64,000 nucleotides of DNA from Xanthobacteraceae bacterium (GTDB taxonomy: Bacteria; Pseudomonadota; Alphaproteobacteria; Rhizobiales; Xanthobacteraceae): assembly GCA_029239875.1 (NCBI GenBank), contig JARBUD010000007.1, forward strand, positions 202,170 through 266,169, given 5' to 3'. The notes beneath the pieces were generated by a model, which saw only the letters and a program-made list of their open reading frames with translations, was not told the origin of the DNA and made no database searches. Positions 1 to 9,792 of this stretch are shown piece after piece (the stretch's first letter is position 1; each line of letters opens with the position of its first letter). A program made the position numbers and the translations under genes.

Positions 1-2372
1 CAGGAGGTCCGCTCGGAGGCGATGGCGGTCAGGCGCCGCACCCGCTGCTCGCGCTCGCGCACCAGCGCATCCGCCCGGGCGCGGGCCTCGGCCAGGGCGG
101 CGCGGTCCTGCGCCACCCGGGCCCGCACCTCGGCGAGAAGAGCCTCGCCCTCGACGGCGGGCGGCAGCGCCGCGACGGCGTCGCGAGCGTCAGCGAGGTC
201 CGCCGCACTCTTCTCGCGATCCGCTTCCAACCGGCCGCGATTGGCGGTCAGCGCGGCGAGCCGGGTGGCCTGCTCGGAAGCCGCTCGCTCGGCGCGGGTG
301 AGGTCGTCGCGCGCCGCCTCCATGGTGCGCAGCGCGGCGCGGCGGGCCTCGCGCGCCGAATTCTCGCGGGAGCCGGCGGCGCGCAGCGCGGTCTCGGCCA
401 GCTCCAGCGCGGCGCGATGGACGGCGACCTCGGCCCGCGCGCCTTCCAGCTCGGCCGCGATGTCGGCGAGCCGGTTGCGCTCGGCGAGACGCCGGGCCGC
501 CGCGGTCGGCGCGTCGGCGGCAGCGCTCAGCCCGTCCCAGCGCCACAGGTCGCCCTCGCGCGAGACCAGCCGCTGGCCGGGCTTCAAGAGGGCCGCGAGG
601 CGCGGGCCGTCATGCTTGAGCACCACGCCGATCTGCGCGAGGCGGCGAGCCAGCACGGGCGGCGCCTCGACATAAGCGGCGAGCGGCTCGACGCCCTCGG
701 GAAGCGGCGCATCACCGTCGCTCTCGACCAGTGCCCAATGGACAGGCGCGGCGGCATCGGCCGGCGCATCGAGATCGTCGCCCAAGGCGGCGCCGAGCGC
801 GGTCTCATAGCCGCGCTCCACCCGGACGGCATCGAGCACCGGCGGCCAGCGGCGGTGCGTGCCGACGTCGAGCAGCTTGGCGAGGGTGCGCGCCTCGGTG
901 TCGAGCCGCTGGGCGGTGCGCTCGGCCTCGGCCAGAGGCCGGCGGGCCTGGTCGAGCGCCGCGCGGGCCGCCACATGGGCGGTCTCGGCCTCGTGGGCGG
1001 CGGTCTCGGCGCGGGCGAAGGCCTGCTGCGCCGTCTCCGCCGCCGTGCGGCGCTCGTCGAGCCGGGCGGCGCCGGCGCTCGCCTCCGCCTGACGCTGCTG
1101 CTCGGCAAGCTGGTGCAGCTCGCGCTCCAGCCGGGCGAGGCGCTCGGCCTCCTCGCGCAAAGCGCGCTCCAGCGCGCCGCGCCGGGCGGCGCGCTCGGCA
1201 TTGGCGGCGGTCGCCTCGGTGAAGTCGCGCTCGGAATCGGCAAGCTTTGCGGCGGCCCCCTCGCGGCCTGCCACCGCCTCCTCCTCCAGCTGCGCCGCCT
1301 CTCCCTGCGCCGCCTCCAACTCCTCGGCTTCAGTGGCGAGGCGCTGGAGCATCTCGCCGGCGTCGGCGGCAAGCGCTCGCTCGCGCGCCATGTCGCCGCC
1401 GAGCTGGGCGAGCCGGCGGTCGAGTTCGTCGCGGCGGGCGCCGGCGCGGGCCTCCTCGCGGTCGAGCTCGCCGCGCGCCAGCGTGAGGCGCTGCAGGGCG
1501 GCCGCGGCGGCGGCATCCGCCTCGCGCAGCGGGGGGATGACATGGGCGGCGACGGCGGCGACGCGGGCGGCCTCGCCCTGCGCATTGGTGCGGGCGGCGA
1601 CCTCGCGGACGGCGAGGTCGAGCGCGCGGCTCGCCTCGCTCAGGCCGCCGGTCGCCTCTAGCCAGCGCAACCAGAGCAGCGCCGCCTCGTTGCGGCGGAT
1701 GTCGCCGGAGAGCGCGCGGTAGCGCACCGCCTGCCGCGACTGCCGGCGCAGTGCGTCGAGCTGGCCAGTGATCTGGCCGATCACGTCCTCGAGGCGCGTG
1801 AGGTTCGTCTCCGCCGCCCGCAGCCGCATCTCCGCCTCGTGCCGGCGCGCGTGCAGGCCGGCGACGCCGGCGGCCTCCTCCAGGATACGGCGGCGGGCGG
1901 CGGGCTTGGCGCCGACGATCTCGCCGATCTGCCCCTGCCGCACCATGGAGGGCGAGCGCGAGCCGGAGGAGGCGTCGGCGAACAGGATCTGCACGTCGCG
2001 CGCACGCACCTCCCGCCCGTTGATGCGGTAGGAGGAGCCGGCCTCGCGCTCGATGCGGCGGGAGATCTCCAGCATGTCGGCGTCGTTGAAGACGGCGGGG
2101 GCGGAGCGGTCGCCATTGTCGACCACCAGTACCACCTCGGCGGTGTTGCGCGCCGGGCGGGTGGTGGTGCCGCCGAAGATGACGTCGTCCATCCCCTCGG
2201 CGCGCATCGCCTTGTACGAGCTTTCGCCCATCACCCAGCGCATCGCCTCGACGAGGTTCGACTTGCCGCAGCCATTCGGGCCCACGATGCCGGAGAGGCC
2301 GGGCTCGATCAGCATTTCGGTCGGCTCGACGAAGGTCTTGAAGCCGACGAGGCGCAGCCGGGTGAATTTCAT
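1..2372 (-). CDS. smc: Chromosome segregation protein SMC (5' part, runs off window)
   Basis: ATPase of the SMC-ScpAB condensin complex, which organises and segregates the chromosome. The gene reads leftward from an ATG at 2372 and is still open at position 1, so about 790 N-terminal residues are present of a family length near 1150. The start MKFTRLRLVGFKTF is the canonical SMC N-terminus, followed by the Walker A motif GPNGCGKS at residues 31-38. Next come a basic/acidic coiled-coil region rich in Ala, Glu and Arg, a non-coiled hinge-like segment (roughly residues 500-600), and the beginning of the returning coiled coil. The Walker B/signature end lies outside the window. From memory of alphaproteobacterial gene order, smc usually follows dsbA directly; here dsbA is 6 kb away on the other strand. 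Identity is secure; completeness of the 3' end cannot be judged. Confidence 0.95.
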   Translation of the reverse strand, partial: MKFTRLRLVGFKTFVEPTEMLIEPGLSGIVGPNGCGKSNLVEAMRWVMGESSYKAMRAEGMDDVIFGGTTTRPARNTAEVVLVVDNGDRSAPAVFNDADMLEISRRIEREAGSSYRINGREVRARDVQILFADASSGSRSPSMVRQGQIGEIVGAKPAARRRILEEAAGVAGLHARRHEAEMRLRAAETNLTRLEDVIGQITGQLDALRRQSRQAVRYRALSGDIRRNEAALLWLRWLEATGGLSEASRALDLAVREVAARTNAQGEAARVAAVAAHVIPPLREADAAAAAALQRLTLARGELDREEARAGARRDELDRRLAQLGGDMARERALAADAGEMLQRLATEAEELEAAQGEAAQLEEEAVAGREGAAAKLADSERDFTEATAANAERAARRGALERALREEAERLARLERELHQLAEQQRQAEASAGAARLDERRTAAETAQQAFARAETAAHEAETAHVAARAALDQARRPLAEAERTAQRLDTEARTLAKLLDVGTHRRWPPVLDAVRVERGYETALGAALGDDLDAPADAAAPVHWALVESDGDAPLPEGVEPLAAYVEAPPVLARRLAQIGVVLKHDGPRLAALLKPGQRLVSREGDLWRWDGLSAAADAPTAAARRLAERNRLADIAAELEGARAEVAVHRAALELAETALRAAGSRENSAREARRAALRTMEAARDDLTRAERAASEQATRLAALTANRGRLEADREKSAADLADARDAVAALPPAVEGEALLAEVRARVAQDRAALAEARARADALVREREQRVRRLTAIASERTS

Positions 2373-2568
2373 GGCCTGAGGGTGCCGCTGCTGGAACACA
2401 AGTTCAAGTGGGCAGCAAGGCTCGATCCACGAGATGTTGCGGTAAAAGCGGCATTTCCGGCAGGTCGCCACCAGTCGGTGGCGCATCCGGCGGTACGCTT
2501 AGCCGGCTCGCCCGAAAAAAGCCGCGACGGACGCGTTGAAGAGGCGATCAATCCTCGCGGACCTCCCC

Positions 2569-3222
2569 ATGAACGACGCCCCTCGCACGCCGCACGCCAC
2601 CCCCAGCTTCGACATCGCGGCGGTGCAGAGCACGCGCAAGCTGGTGCTCTACGCCCTCGGCGCGGCCGCCATCGGCGTGCTGCTGTTCGGCCATTCGATC
2701 TGGCCGGACACGGACGAGCACGGCTTGCACGAGATGATCGAGCAGGCCGGCCTGGCGCTGCTCTTCGTCGCCATCATCGGGCGCACCTGGTGCTCGCTCT
2801 ACATAGGCGGGCGCAAGAAGGCGGCGATCGTCGACATGGGTCCCTACTCGATCTGCCGCAACCCGCTCTATTTCTTCTCCTTCATCGGCGCCGCCGGCGC
2901 CGGCGCGCAGTTCGGCAGCGTCACCGCGGCACTCGCGGGCGCGCTCGTCACCGTCCTCGTCTTCGCCGTGGTGGTGCGCAAGGAGGAGCGGTTCCTGGCG
3001 GAGAAGTTCGGCGAGGCCTATCTCGCCTACAAGGCGCGGGTGCCGCGCTTCGTGCCGGACCTGCGGCTGTGGCGGAACGTGGATACGCTGGAGATCCGGC
3101 CGCAGCTGGTGGTGCGCACCTTCATCGACGCCTGCGTCTTCCTTGCCGCCATTCCCGTGGCCGAGGGCATCGAGATGGCCCAGGCGCACGGCCTGCTGCC
3201 GATTCTGTGGATGGTGCCCTGA
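2569..3222 (+). CDS. Isoprenylcysteine carboxyl methyltransferase-like (ICMT/PEMT-fold) membrane protein
   Basis: Integral membrane protein of 217 residues with about four hydrophobic segments (near residues 25-45, 60-80, 100-140 and 185-205). The C-terminal half carries the ICMT/phospholipid methyltransferase signature: a CRNPLYFFSF motif near residue 102, then a KEERFLAEKFG...YLAYKARVPRFVP segment that in this fold forms the SAM and lipid-contacting tail. Bacterial members methylate small or isoprenoid substrates at the membrane; the substrate here is unknown. The ATG at 2569 was chosen because the upstream in-frame ATG at 2536 adds 11 residues without family character. It diverges from smc across about 196 bp, in which I see no other gene, and converges with the FUSC gene (2 bp gap). 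Confidence 0.8.
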   Translation: MNDAPRTPHATPSFDIAAVQSTRKLVLYALGAAAIGVLLFGHSIWPDTDEHGLHEMIEQAGLALLFVAIIGRTWCSLYIGGRKKAAIVDMGPYSICRNPLYFFSFIGAAGAGAQFGSVTAALAGALVTVLVFAVVVRKEERFLAEKFGEAYLAYKARVPRFVPDLRLWRNVDTLEIRPQLVVRTFIDACVFLAAIPVAEGIEMAQAHGLLPILWMVP

Positions 3223-3223
3223 G

Positions 3224-4279
3224 CTAGCGCGGCAGCACCCGTCGCAGCAGCGCCTGCCCGAAGCGGTCGAGGCCGAGCGCCATCATGGCGAAGGCGCAGC
3301 CGACCGCAACGTCGATCAGCCGCTCGACGATGTCGTGCGCCGCCCCGCCGACGCTGCCGGCGACGAGTTCCAGGAGCAGCATGATGAAGGCGGTGAGCGC
3401 GGCGGTGCCGAGTGCGCCGTGCAGTTGCTGCGCCGGCCAGCGGATCAGCGCCGCCACCGCCATGCCGATCAGAAGCGCGGCGTGGAAGGGCAGCACATAG
3501 CCGTAGACGAATGCCGCCGCCACGCCGAGCAGTGTGCCGCTCAGCGTCTGCACCATCAGCCGCCGGCTCGACAGCGCATCCGCCCTGAGCACCAGCACGA
3601 TGGCGATGAGCGCCCAATAGGGCCGATGCAGGCCGAGCGTAAGGCTGGTGAGGAAGGCCAGCGGCACGGCGATGGCGACGGCAATCGCGAACACCCAGCG
3701 CTCGCGCTCCGTGGCGCGGATGCGGGCGAAGACCATGGCGAGCGGCGGCGCCGTCGAGGGCCGCCACAGGCCGGTGACCGCATCCCAGGCCAGCGACACC
3801 GCCCAGGCATAGAGCACGAAGGCGGCGACCACCGCCACGTCCACTGCCTTCAACGGCGCATAGAGCGCCCCCACCGCTAAAGTGAGACACATGAAGCGCG
3901 CCGCCGCCGCGGCGCTCGGATGGATGCTCTCCACCAGCGCATAGAGCACACCGACCAGGGCAAAGGCGACGACGATGAGCGGCATGTCGCCGGCCACCAG
4001 CGTACCGATCCCGGTGCCGGCGAGCACCACCAGCCCCGCCGCGCCCATCCAGCCGAGCCGGTGCAGCGCCGGTCCACCCGTGTCCAGCGTGAAGGACAGG
4101 ATGCAGGTGACCATGGCGTAGATCATCCAGAAGTCGACCCCGACCGCGAGGCCGGCGCCGATGGGCGCCATCACCGTCAGCGCGAAGCGGATCGAGCGGG
4201 CCAGAAGCCCGTCGCCATGCCAGCGTGCCTGCGCGGTTTTTCCTTCCGGCACGGGCGGTTCGCGGGAAATCTCGGCCAC
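3224..4279 (-). CDS. FUSC-family (aromatic acid exporter-like) inner-membrane protein
   Basis: Predicted 351-residue membrane protein with two blocks of hydrophobic helices. The first lies at about residues 30-160 and the second at about 210-335, the duplicated arrangement of FUSC/YccS-type proteins related to aromatic-acid exporters and fusaric-acid resistance proteins. The second block carries the HRPYWALIAIVLVL-type motif typical of FUSC domains. The start is a GTG at 4279: an AGGAG Shine-Dalgarno sits 6 nt upstream, and residues further upstream in the frame are merely antisense to ccrM. It diverges from ccrM over 96 bp. Substrate is unknown; export of small aromatic or lipophilic acids is an inference from family. 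Confidence 0.8.
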   Translation of the reverse strand: MAEISREPPVPEGKTAQARWHGDGLLARSIRFALTVMAPIGAGLAVGVDFWMIYAMVTCILSFTLDTGGPALHRLGWMGAAGLVVLAGTGIGTLVAGDMPLIVVAFALVGVLYALVESIHPSAAAAARFMCLTLAVGALYAPLKAVDVAVVAAFVLYAWAVSLAWDAVTGLWRPSTAPPLAMVFARIRATERERWVFAIAVAIAVPLAFLTSLTLGLHRPYWALIAIVLVLRADALSSRRLMVQTLSGTLLGVAAAFVYGYVLPFHAALLIGMAVAALIRWPAQQLHGALGTAALTAFIMLLLELVAGSVGGAAHDIVERLIDVAVGCAFAMMALGLDRFGQALLRRVLPR

Positions 4280-4369
4280 GCACTGCTCCTCGCTGTACCG
4301 CTTTACCCGGTCTTTACCGTGCCCGGCGGAGATTGTGGACAGTGTTGTGTTGCGTCCTGAGTAGGGTAG

Positions 4370-5551
<1,182 letters not shown>

Positions 5552-5567
5552 TACTTGCCTCTGCTTC

Positions 5568-5684
5568 AGCATCCTTCGAGGCTCGGGCGATGCCCGAGCA
5601 CCTCAGGATGAGGTAGTCCTTTCAGAAGAACCTCATCCTGAGGTGCGACCCCGGACTTGATCCGGGGGAACCTCGAAGGATGCT
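5568..5684. repeat. Large palindromic repeat, family A (CCTCATCCTGAGGTGC type)
   Basis: A 117-bp imperfect palindrome between ccrM and the GST gene. Outer arms are AGCATCCTTCGAGG (5568-5581) and its complement CCTCGAAGGATGCT (5671-5684). Inner arms are CACCTCAGGATGAGGT and ACCTCATCCTGAGGTG. The same units recur at 31294-31399 (full, with different spacer) and 20587-20602 (half unit), so this is a dispersed family. As RNA it would fold into a long hairpin on either strand and may act as a transcript end or stabiliser. Confidence 0.9.
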
Positions 5685-5702
5685 CCAACAGGACGCCGCG
5701 CC

Positions 5703-6308
5703 ATGATCACGCTCTACGAGCAGGCCGATTCCGGCAATTGCTACAAGGTCCGGCTGGTGGCCGCCCATACCGGCCGCCCGGTCAGGCGGGTGAGCGTCTC
5801 CTCGCGCGACGGCTCGACCCGCACGCCGGAATTCCTCGCCCGCAACCCCATCGGCAAGGTGCCGACGGTCGAGCTCGAGGACGGGCGCTTCCTCGCCGAA
5901 TCCAACGCCATCATGCTGCACCTTGCCGAGGGCACGTCGCTGATCCCGGCGGACGCCTATGACCGCGCCAAAGCCTATGAGTGGCTGTTCTTCGAGCAGT
6001 ACAGCCATGAGCCGGCAATCGCGGTCCGGCGGGCGCTTTCCGTCTATCCGGAGCGCGCGGCGCTGGCGACGCCGGAACGGCTGGCGCAACTGCTGGAGGC
6101 CGGCAACAAGGCGCTCGGCGTGATGGAAGCGCGCCTCACCAAGGCCGACTGGCTGGCGGGAGACGCTTTCAGCGTCGCCGACATCGCGCTCTATGCCTAC
6201 ACCCACACGGCGGACCAGGGCGGCTACGACCTCGCGCCCTTCCCGGGCATCCGCCGCTGGCTGGACCGGGTCGCGGCGCTGCCCGGGCATATCGGGCTGC
6301 TGGACTGA
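5703..6308 (+). CDS. Glutathione S-transferase family protein
   Basis: Cytosolic GST-fold protein of 201 residues. The N-terminal thioredoxin-like domain (about 1-75) begins ITLYEQADSGNCYKVRL and contains NPIGKVPTVELEDG, with the cis-Pro, and ESNAIMLHLAEG, the glutathione gamma-glutamyl binding motif. The all-helical C-terminal domain (about 85-200) has the conserved FSVADIALYAYTH N-capping segment. The candidate catalytic Ser/Cys region is the S-G-N-C stretch at residues 10-13. It may use GSH for conjugation or peroxide reduction; the substrate is not predictable. It follows ccrM after the repeat and ends at a strong hairpin terminator. Confidence 0.9.
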   Translation: MITLYEQADSGNCYKVRLVAAHTGRPVRRVSVSSRDGSTRTPEFLARNPIGKVPTVELEDGRFLAESNAIMLHLAEGTSLIPADAYDRAKAYEWLFFEQYSHEPAIAVRRALSVYPERAALATPERLAQLLEAGNKALGVMEARLTKADWLAGDAFSVADIALYAYTHTADQGGYDLAPFPGIRRWLDRVAALPGHIGLLD

Positions 6309-6326
6309 GCCGGTTTGCAAAACCAA

Positions 6327-6350
6327 AAAGGCCGCCTGGCGGCGGCCTTT
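6327..6350. terminator. Bidirectional hairpin terminator
   Basis: Perfect 10-bp stem AAAGGCCGCC / GGCGGCCTTT with a TGGC loop, flanked by A-rich and T-rich ends. It lies 18 bp after the GST stop and 20 bp from the CsbD stop, so it can terminate both converging transcripts. Confidence 0.85.
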
Positions 6351-6369
6351 CCGTTGATCGACTGGCGGA

Positions 6370-6558
6370 TCAGAGATCCGCGGCCTTCTTGACCGCGTCC
6401 TTCGCCTTGCCCATGGCCTTCTGGCCTTCGCCCTTCATCTCCTGGGCCTTCCCTTCGGCTTCCATCCGCTTCGAGCCGGAGGCCTTGCCGGCCGCCTGCT
6501 TCATGTTGCCTACGGCCTCGTTGGCATGGCCCTTGGCCTTGTCCATCGCGCTACCCAT
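6370..6558 (-). CDS. CsbD-family stress protein
   Basis: Small hydrophilic 62-residue protein with the CsbD layout: [20 protein letters not shown] near the N-terminus, then alternating Lys/Glu/Gly/Ala helices and an [11 protein letters not shown] tail. CsbD proteins accumulate in general stress or stationary phase; their biochemical role is unknown. Start ATG at 6558 has CAGGAGACGAGACC just upstream, a good Shine-Dalgarno; an upstream in-frame ATG at 6630 lacks one and adds residues foreign to the family. Confidence 0.85.
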   Translation of the reverse strand: MGSAMDKAKGHANEAVGNMKQAAGKASGSKRMEAEGKAQEMKGEGQKAMGKAKDAVKKAADL

Positions 6559-6642
6559 GGTCTCGTCTCCTGAGAACTCCGCACGCGCTGCGGATTGCGC
6601 GGATAACGTGCGTGCAGTCGCCGGGTTCAACGGCGCGTCGGC

Positions 6643-7722
6643 CTAACCCGCATATTTCAGCAGCTTGCGCATCACGCTGGGGAACGCTTCGGTGTCGAAG
6701 CCTTCCGGCCGCACCCAGCGATGGCCGGCCGGCGCCCTGGTCGCGGCCGGAACGTCGGCGCGCCAGACGTCGAGCTCCAAGGCAAAATGGCTGAACACAT
6801 GGGTGACCGGCGCATTGAGCGCCCGCCATTGCGCTGTGAGAGGCGCGTGGGAGGCCGGGCTCGCCGCTCCCCCCTCCTCCCACGGCGTCGAGGGCACCTC
6901 GCTCATGCCGCCCAACAAGCCGCTGGCCGGGCGCGAGCGCACCAGCACCGCCCCGTCCGCCCGCACCGCGAGAAAGGCGACGCCGCGGCGGGTGGGGCGT
7001 GCCGCCTTAGCCGCCTTGAGCGGATAGCGTTCCGGCTCGCCGGTCGCGTAGCCGGCGCAATCGAGACGCCACGGGCAGAGCGCGCAGGTCGGCTTGCGCG
7101 GCGTGCAGACGGTGGCGCCGAGGTCCATCATCGCCTGCGCGAAATCCCCGTAGCGATCAGCAGGCAGAAGAGTGAGCGCCAGCGCCCGCAGCTTGCCCCG
7201 CGCTTTGGGCAGCGGCTCCTCCACCGCGAAGAGGCGCGCCAGCACGCGCTCCCAATTGCCGTCGACCGGCGCGGCGCGGCGGTCGAAGGCGATGGAAGCG
7301 ATGGCCGCCGCCGTATAGGGGCCGATGCCGGGCAGATCGAGCAGCGCCGCCTCCTCCGCCGGGAAGCGCCCGCCATGGCGTGCCACCACGGCCTTGGCGC
7401 AGGCATGCAGGTTGCGGGCGCGGGCGTAATAGCCGAGCCCGGCCCAGGCCGAGAGCACCTCCTCGAGCGGCGCCGCCGCCAGCACCTCGATATCGGGCCA
7501 GCGCTTGAGAAAAGCGGCGTAATAGGGCTGCACCGTCACCACCGTGGTCTGCTGCAGCATGATCTCGGAGAGGAAGACGCGGTAAGGGTCCTGCCGCCGG
7601 CCCGCCTCGGCGCGCCAGGGCAGCCGGCGGCGGTGGCGGTCGTACCAGCCGAGCAGCGCCGCCGGGTCCGGGATGCTTTTGCGCGGCGGGGCGGCGACGG
7701 CTGGATTGGCGGCGGCTGGCAT
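6643..7722 (-). CDS. mutY: A/G-specific adenine DNA glycosylase MutY
   Basis: Base-excision repair enzyme removing adenine mispaired with 8-oxoguanine. 359 residues: an HhH-GPD domain (about 25-200) with the catalytic Glu53 in LSEIMLQQT, the helix-hairpin-helix LPGIGPYTAAAI (130-141), and catalytic Asp200 in QAMMDLGA. The 4Fe-4S ligands are C206, C213, C216 and C222 (C-X6-C-X2-C-X5-C). A NUDIX-like C-terminal domain (about 245-355) recognises 8-oxoG. A Trp stands in VDGNWERVLARL where Val is the usual residue. ATG at 7722 gives a normal-length protein. It diverges from the DUF721 gene over 64 bp. Confidence 0.95.
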   Translation of the reverse strand: MPAAANPAVAAPPRKSIPDPAALLGWYDRHRRRLPWRAEAGRRQDPYRVFLSEIMLQQTTVVTVQPYYAAFLKRWPDIEVLAAAPLEEVLSAWAGLGYYARARNLHACAKAVVARHGGRFPAEEAALLDLPGIGPYTAAAIASIAFDRRAAPVDGNWERVLARLFAVEEPLPKARGKLRALALTLLPADRYGDFAQAMMDLGATVCTPRKPTCALCPWRLDCAGYATGEPERYPLKAAKAARPTRRGVAFLAVRADGAVLVRSRPASGLLGGMSEVPSTPWEEGGAASPASHAPLTAQWRALNAPVTHVFSHFALELDVWRADVPAATRAPAGHRWVRPEGFDTEAFPSVMRKLLKYAG

Positions 7723-7786
7723 GCGATCCTCAGGGAGACACCCGCAAGGTGGCGGCAGACGCCGCCGCGGGCAAGATGGGACACAG

Positions 7787-8290
7787 ATGGCTCCACGGAT
7801 ACCGCGCCCGCTCGCCGACCTGATCGACACGACCATCGCCGAGAGCTGCCGGCAGCGCGGCATCGCCTCGGTGGAGATCGTCACCCGCTGGGCGGAGATC
7901 GTCGGCGAGACGCTGGCCGCGCGGGCAGTGCCGATCAAGCTCGCCTGGCCCGCGCGGCAGGACAGCCCCGAGCCCGGCGTCCTGCATGTGCGGGTCGAGG
8001 GCGGCTTCGCCATCGAGTTGCAGCATGACGCACCAGTGGTGATCGAGCGGGTGAACCGCTATTTCGGCTGGCGCTGCATCGGCCGCCTCGCTCTGCGCCA
8101 GGGACCGGTGCCGCGGCCGCGCGCGGCGCGGCCGGCCTTTGTTGAACCGGATGCCGCCACGCGCGACGAGATCGAACGCCGGCTCGACCGCATGGCCGGA
8201 CATTTCGAGGATCCCGCGCTCGCCGCGGCGCTGGGGCGGCTCGGGGCGCTGGTCGCCCGCGACGCCCGCCGGCGCATCACGCAGCGGTGA
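7787..8290 (+). CDS. DUF721 (DciA-like) protein
   Basis: 167-residue DUF721 protein. The N-terminal part, with CRQRGIASVEIVTRWAEIVGETLAARAVPIKL and a following beta-hairpin containing LHVRVEGGFAIELQHD, is the KH-like domain of DciA, the replicative helicase loader/operator of most bacteria without DnaC. The C-terminal tail is Arg-rich and probably flexible. Start ATG at 7787 precedes PRPLADLI, the normal beginning of the family. It is placed directly before dsbA, as in many Alphaproteobacteria. Family assignment is firm; function as helicase loader is inferred. Confidence 0.85.
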   Translation: MAPRIPRPLADLIDTTIAESCRQRGIASVEIVTRWAEIVGETLAARAVPIKLAWPARQDSPEPGVLHVRVEGGFAIELQHDAPVVIERVNRYFGWRCIGRLALRQGPVPRPRAARPAFVEPDAATRDEIERRLDRMAGHFEDPALAAALGRLGALVARDARRRITQR

Positions 8291-8392
8291 CGCAACGTCC
8301 CGCCGCCCCACCGTTGCCATGTTCGCGCGCTGCCTGTAGGCGCTAGCACCACAAAGCCGGCGAGAGCGTCCGGCGCGTCCTGGAGACCGACC

Positions 8393-9058
8393 ATGATCGA
8401 CCGCCGTCGCTTCCTTGAAGGAGTGGGCACCGTCGCCCTCACCACGGCCGCCCTCGCCGCCTTCGGGACCGGCAGCCTCGGCCTGATCCATCCCGCGCAG
8501 GCGCAGTCGGCCGACGTCGCCAAGCTGATGGCGCCGGGCGCGCTGCCCGACCAGGTGCTGGGCAAGGCCGACGCGCCGGTGACCATCGTCGAATATGCCT
8601 CGCTGACCTGCGGCCACTGCGCGCATTTCCACGAGACCACCTATCCGGTGCTGAAGTCGAAATACATCGACACCGGCAAGGTGCGCTTCATCCTGCGCGA
8701 GTTCCCGCTCGACATCGTCGCCAAGGCCGCCTTCATGCTGTCCCGCTGCGCCGGCGAAGGGAAGTACTACCCGATGACCGATACGCTGTTCGAGACGCAG
8801 AAGAACTGGGCCTACAGCCAGAACCCGGCGCAGGCGCTGATGGCCATCGCCAAGCAGGGCGGTATGAGCGAGCAGCAGTTCAACGCGTGCCTGAACGACG
8901 CCAAGCTCGCCGGCCAGGTCGACGAGGTGGCCAAGCGCGGCAGCGAGCTCGGCGTCGACGCCACGCCGACCTTCTTCATCAACGGCAAGAAGGTCTCCGG
9001 CGCGCTCAGCCCGGAGGACCTCGACAAGGAGCTGGCGCCGCTCATCGGCTCGAACTGA
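8393..9058 (+). CDS. DsbA-family thiol:disulfide protein, Tat-exported
   Basis: 221-residue periplasmic thioredoxin-fold protein. The N-terminus has a twin-arginine motif (DRRRFLEG, residues 3-10) followed by a hydrophobic stretch and an AQAQ cleavage region near residue 38. The active site is C73-G-H-C76 and the cis-proline lies in DATPTFF. The helical insertion typical of DsbA/DsbG proteins lies between them. It probably acts as a disulfide oxidase or isomerase for secreted proteins. Its export by Tat rather than Sec is an inference from the signal peptide. It follows the DUF721 gene by 102 bp and ends before a hairpin. Confidence 0.9.
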   Translation: MIDRRRFLEGVGTVALTTAALAAFGTGSLGLIHPAQAQSADVAKLMAPGALPDQVLGKADAPVTIVEYASLTCGHCAHFHETTYPVLKSKYIDTGKVRFILREFPLDIVAKAAFMLSRCAGEGKYYPMTDTLFETQKNWAYSQNPAQALMAIAKQGGMSEQQFNACLNDAKLAGQVDEVAKRGSELGVDATPTFFINGKKVSGALSPEDLDKELAPLIGSN

Positions 9059-9075
9059 GGCGGATGGGCGGTTGC

Positions 9076-9103
9076 GGCGGCCGCCTCCGGCCGAGGCGCC
9101 GCC
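9076..9103 (+). terminator. GC-rich hairpin after dsbA
   Basis: GGCGGCCGCCTC / GAGGCGCCGCC form an 11-bp stem with one bulged C and a CGGCC loop, 18 bp after the dsbA stop. There is no U-tract, so termination is likely but not certain. Confidence 0.45.
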
Positions 9104-9116
9104 ACTCAAGCCCCGC

Positions 9117-9203
9117 CGTCATCCCGGCCGAAGCGTAGCGGAGAGCCGGGATCGTTCTCCGATGTTTGCACGATCCTGGATCGGCCTTCGGCCGTCCGGG
9201 ATG
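9117..9203. repeat. Palindromic repeat, family B (GTCATCCCGGCC type)
   Basis: An 87-bp element with outer arms CATCCCGG (9120-9127) and CCGGGATG (9196-9203), plus internal inverted pieces GAGAGCCGGGATCGT and GATCCTGGATCGGCC. A shorter copy with perfect 12-bp arms is at 50275-50312. It lies between convergent dsbA and the VOC gene. Confidence 0.8.
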
Positions 9204-9234
9204 TCGGCTGCGATACAGGCCGCCGCCCTTCCCC

Positions 9235-9792
9235 TCACTGCGGCAGGGTGATCCGTCCCTCGGCGTCGAGCGGGAAGCCGGGATTGTGGGCGACCTCCCA
9301 GGGGTGGCCGTCGGGATCGGCGACATAGCCGATATAGCCGCCCCAGGAGGTCGGGTGCGCCGGTCTCAGCGCCCGCCCACCGGCGGCCACCAGACGGATC
9401 AGCGTGGCGTCGACCTCGGCGCGGCTCGCCCGGTTGCAGGCGAGCGTGATGCCGCCGAACTGCCCGGCGCGGCCGGCCACCATGCCGGCATCGGCGGCGA
9501 GTTCGTGGCGCGGGTAGAGCGCCAGCGCCACGTCGCCCATGGCGAAGAAGGCGACGCCTTCCGCCGCCTTCACTTTCCGCTCCAGCCCGAGCGCCTCGTA
9601 GAAGGCGACGGCCCGCTTGAGGTCGGCGACGCCCAGGGTGATGAGCGACAGGCGCAGCGGCGGCATGGCGCGCCTGCGGAAGGCGGCGACCTTGCCGCCC
9701 TTCTCGTCCTGCCCGGCCCCGCCCTCGCACGGGGACGGCGTCGTTCCGGGCGGCGGGTCCTTCGTCGGGTCTTCGATGGTGGCGGCGCTCAT
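9235..9792 (-). CDS. VOC-family (glyoxalase/dioxygenase fold) protein
   Basis: 185-residue protein. After an unusual Pro/Gly-rich N-terminal extension of about 42 residues it has a full VOC fold: MPPLRLSLITLGVADLKRAV, VAFYEALGLE and ADPDGHPWEVAHNPGFPL. This pattern matches small glyoxalase-like proteins of unknown substrate. The start at 9792 was chosen because its ATG overlaps the stop of the upstream radical SAM gene (ATGA) and has GGAGGAAAC before it; the internal Met at the domain start lacks a Shine-Dalgarno. Translational coupling suggests the two proteins are made together. Confidence 0.8.
   Translation of the reverse strand: MSAATIEDPTKDPPPGTTPSPCEGGAGQDEKGGKVAAFRRRAMPPLRLSLITLGVADLKRAVAFYEALGLERKVKAAEGVAFFAMGDVALALYPRHELAADAGMVAGRAGQFGGITLACNRASRAEVDATLIRLVAAGGRALRPAHPTSWGGYIGYVADPDGHPWEVAHNPGFPLDAEGRITLPQ

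Noticed and set aside
22..2031. Several plus-strand frames over the smc region
   Set aside because: Arg/Ala/Ser-rich shadows of the SMC coiled coil on the other strand.
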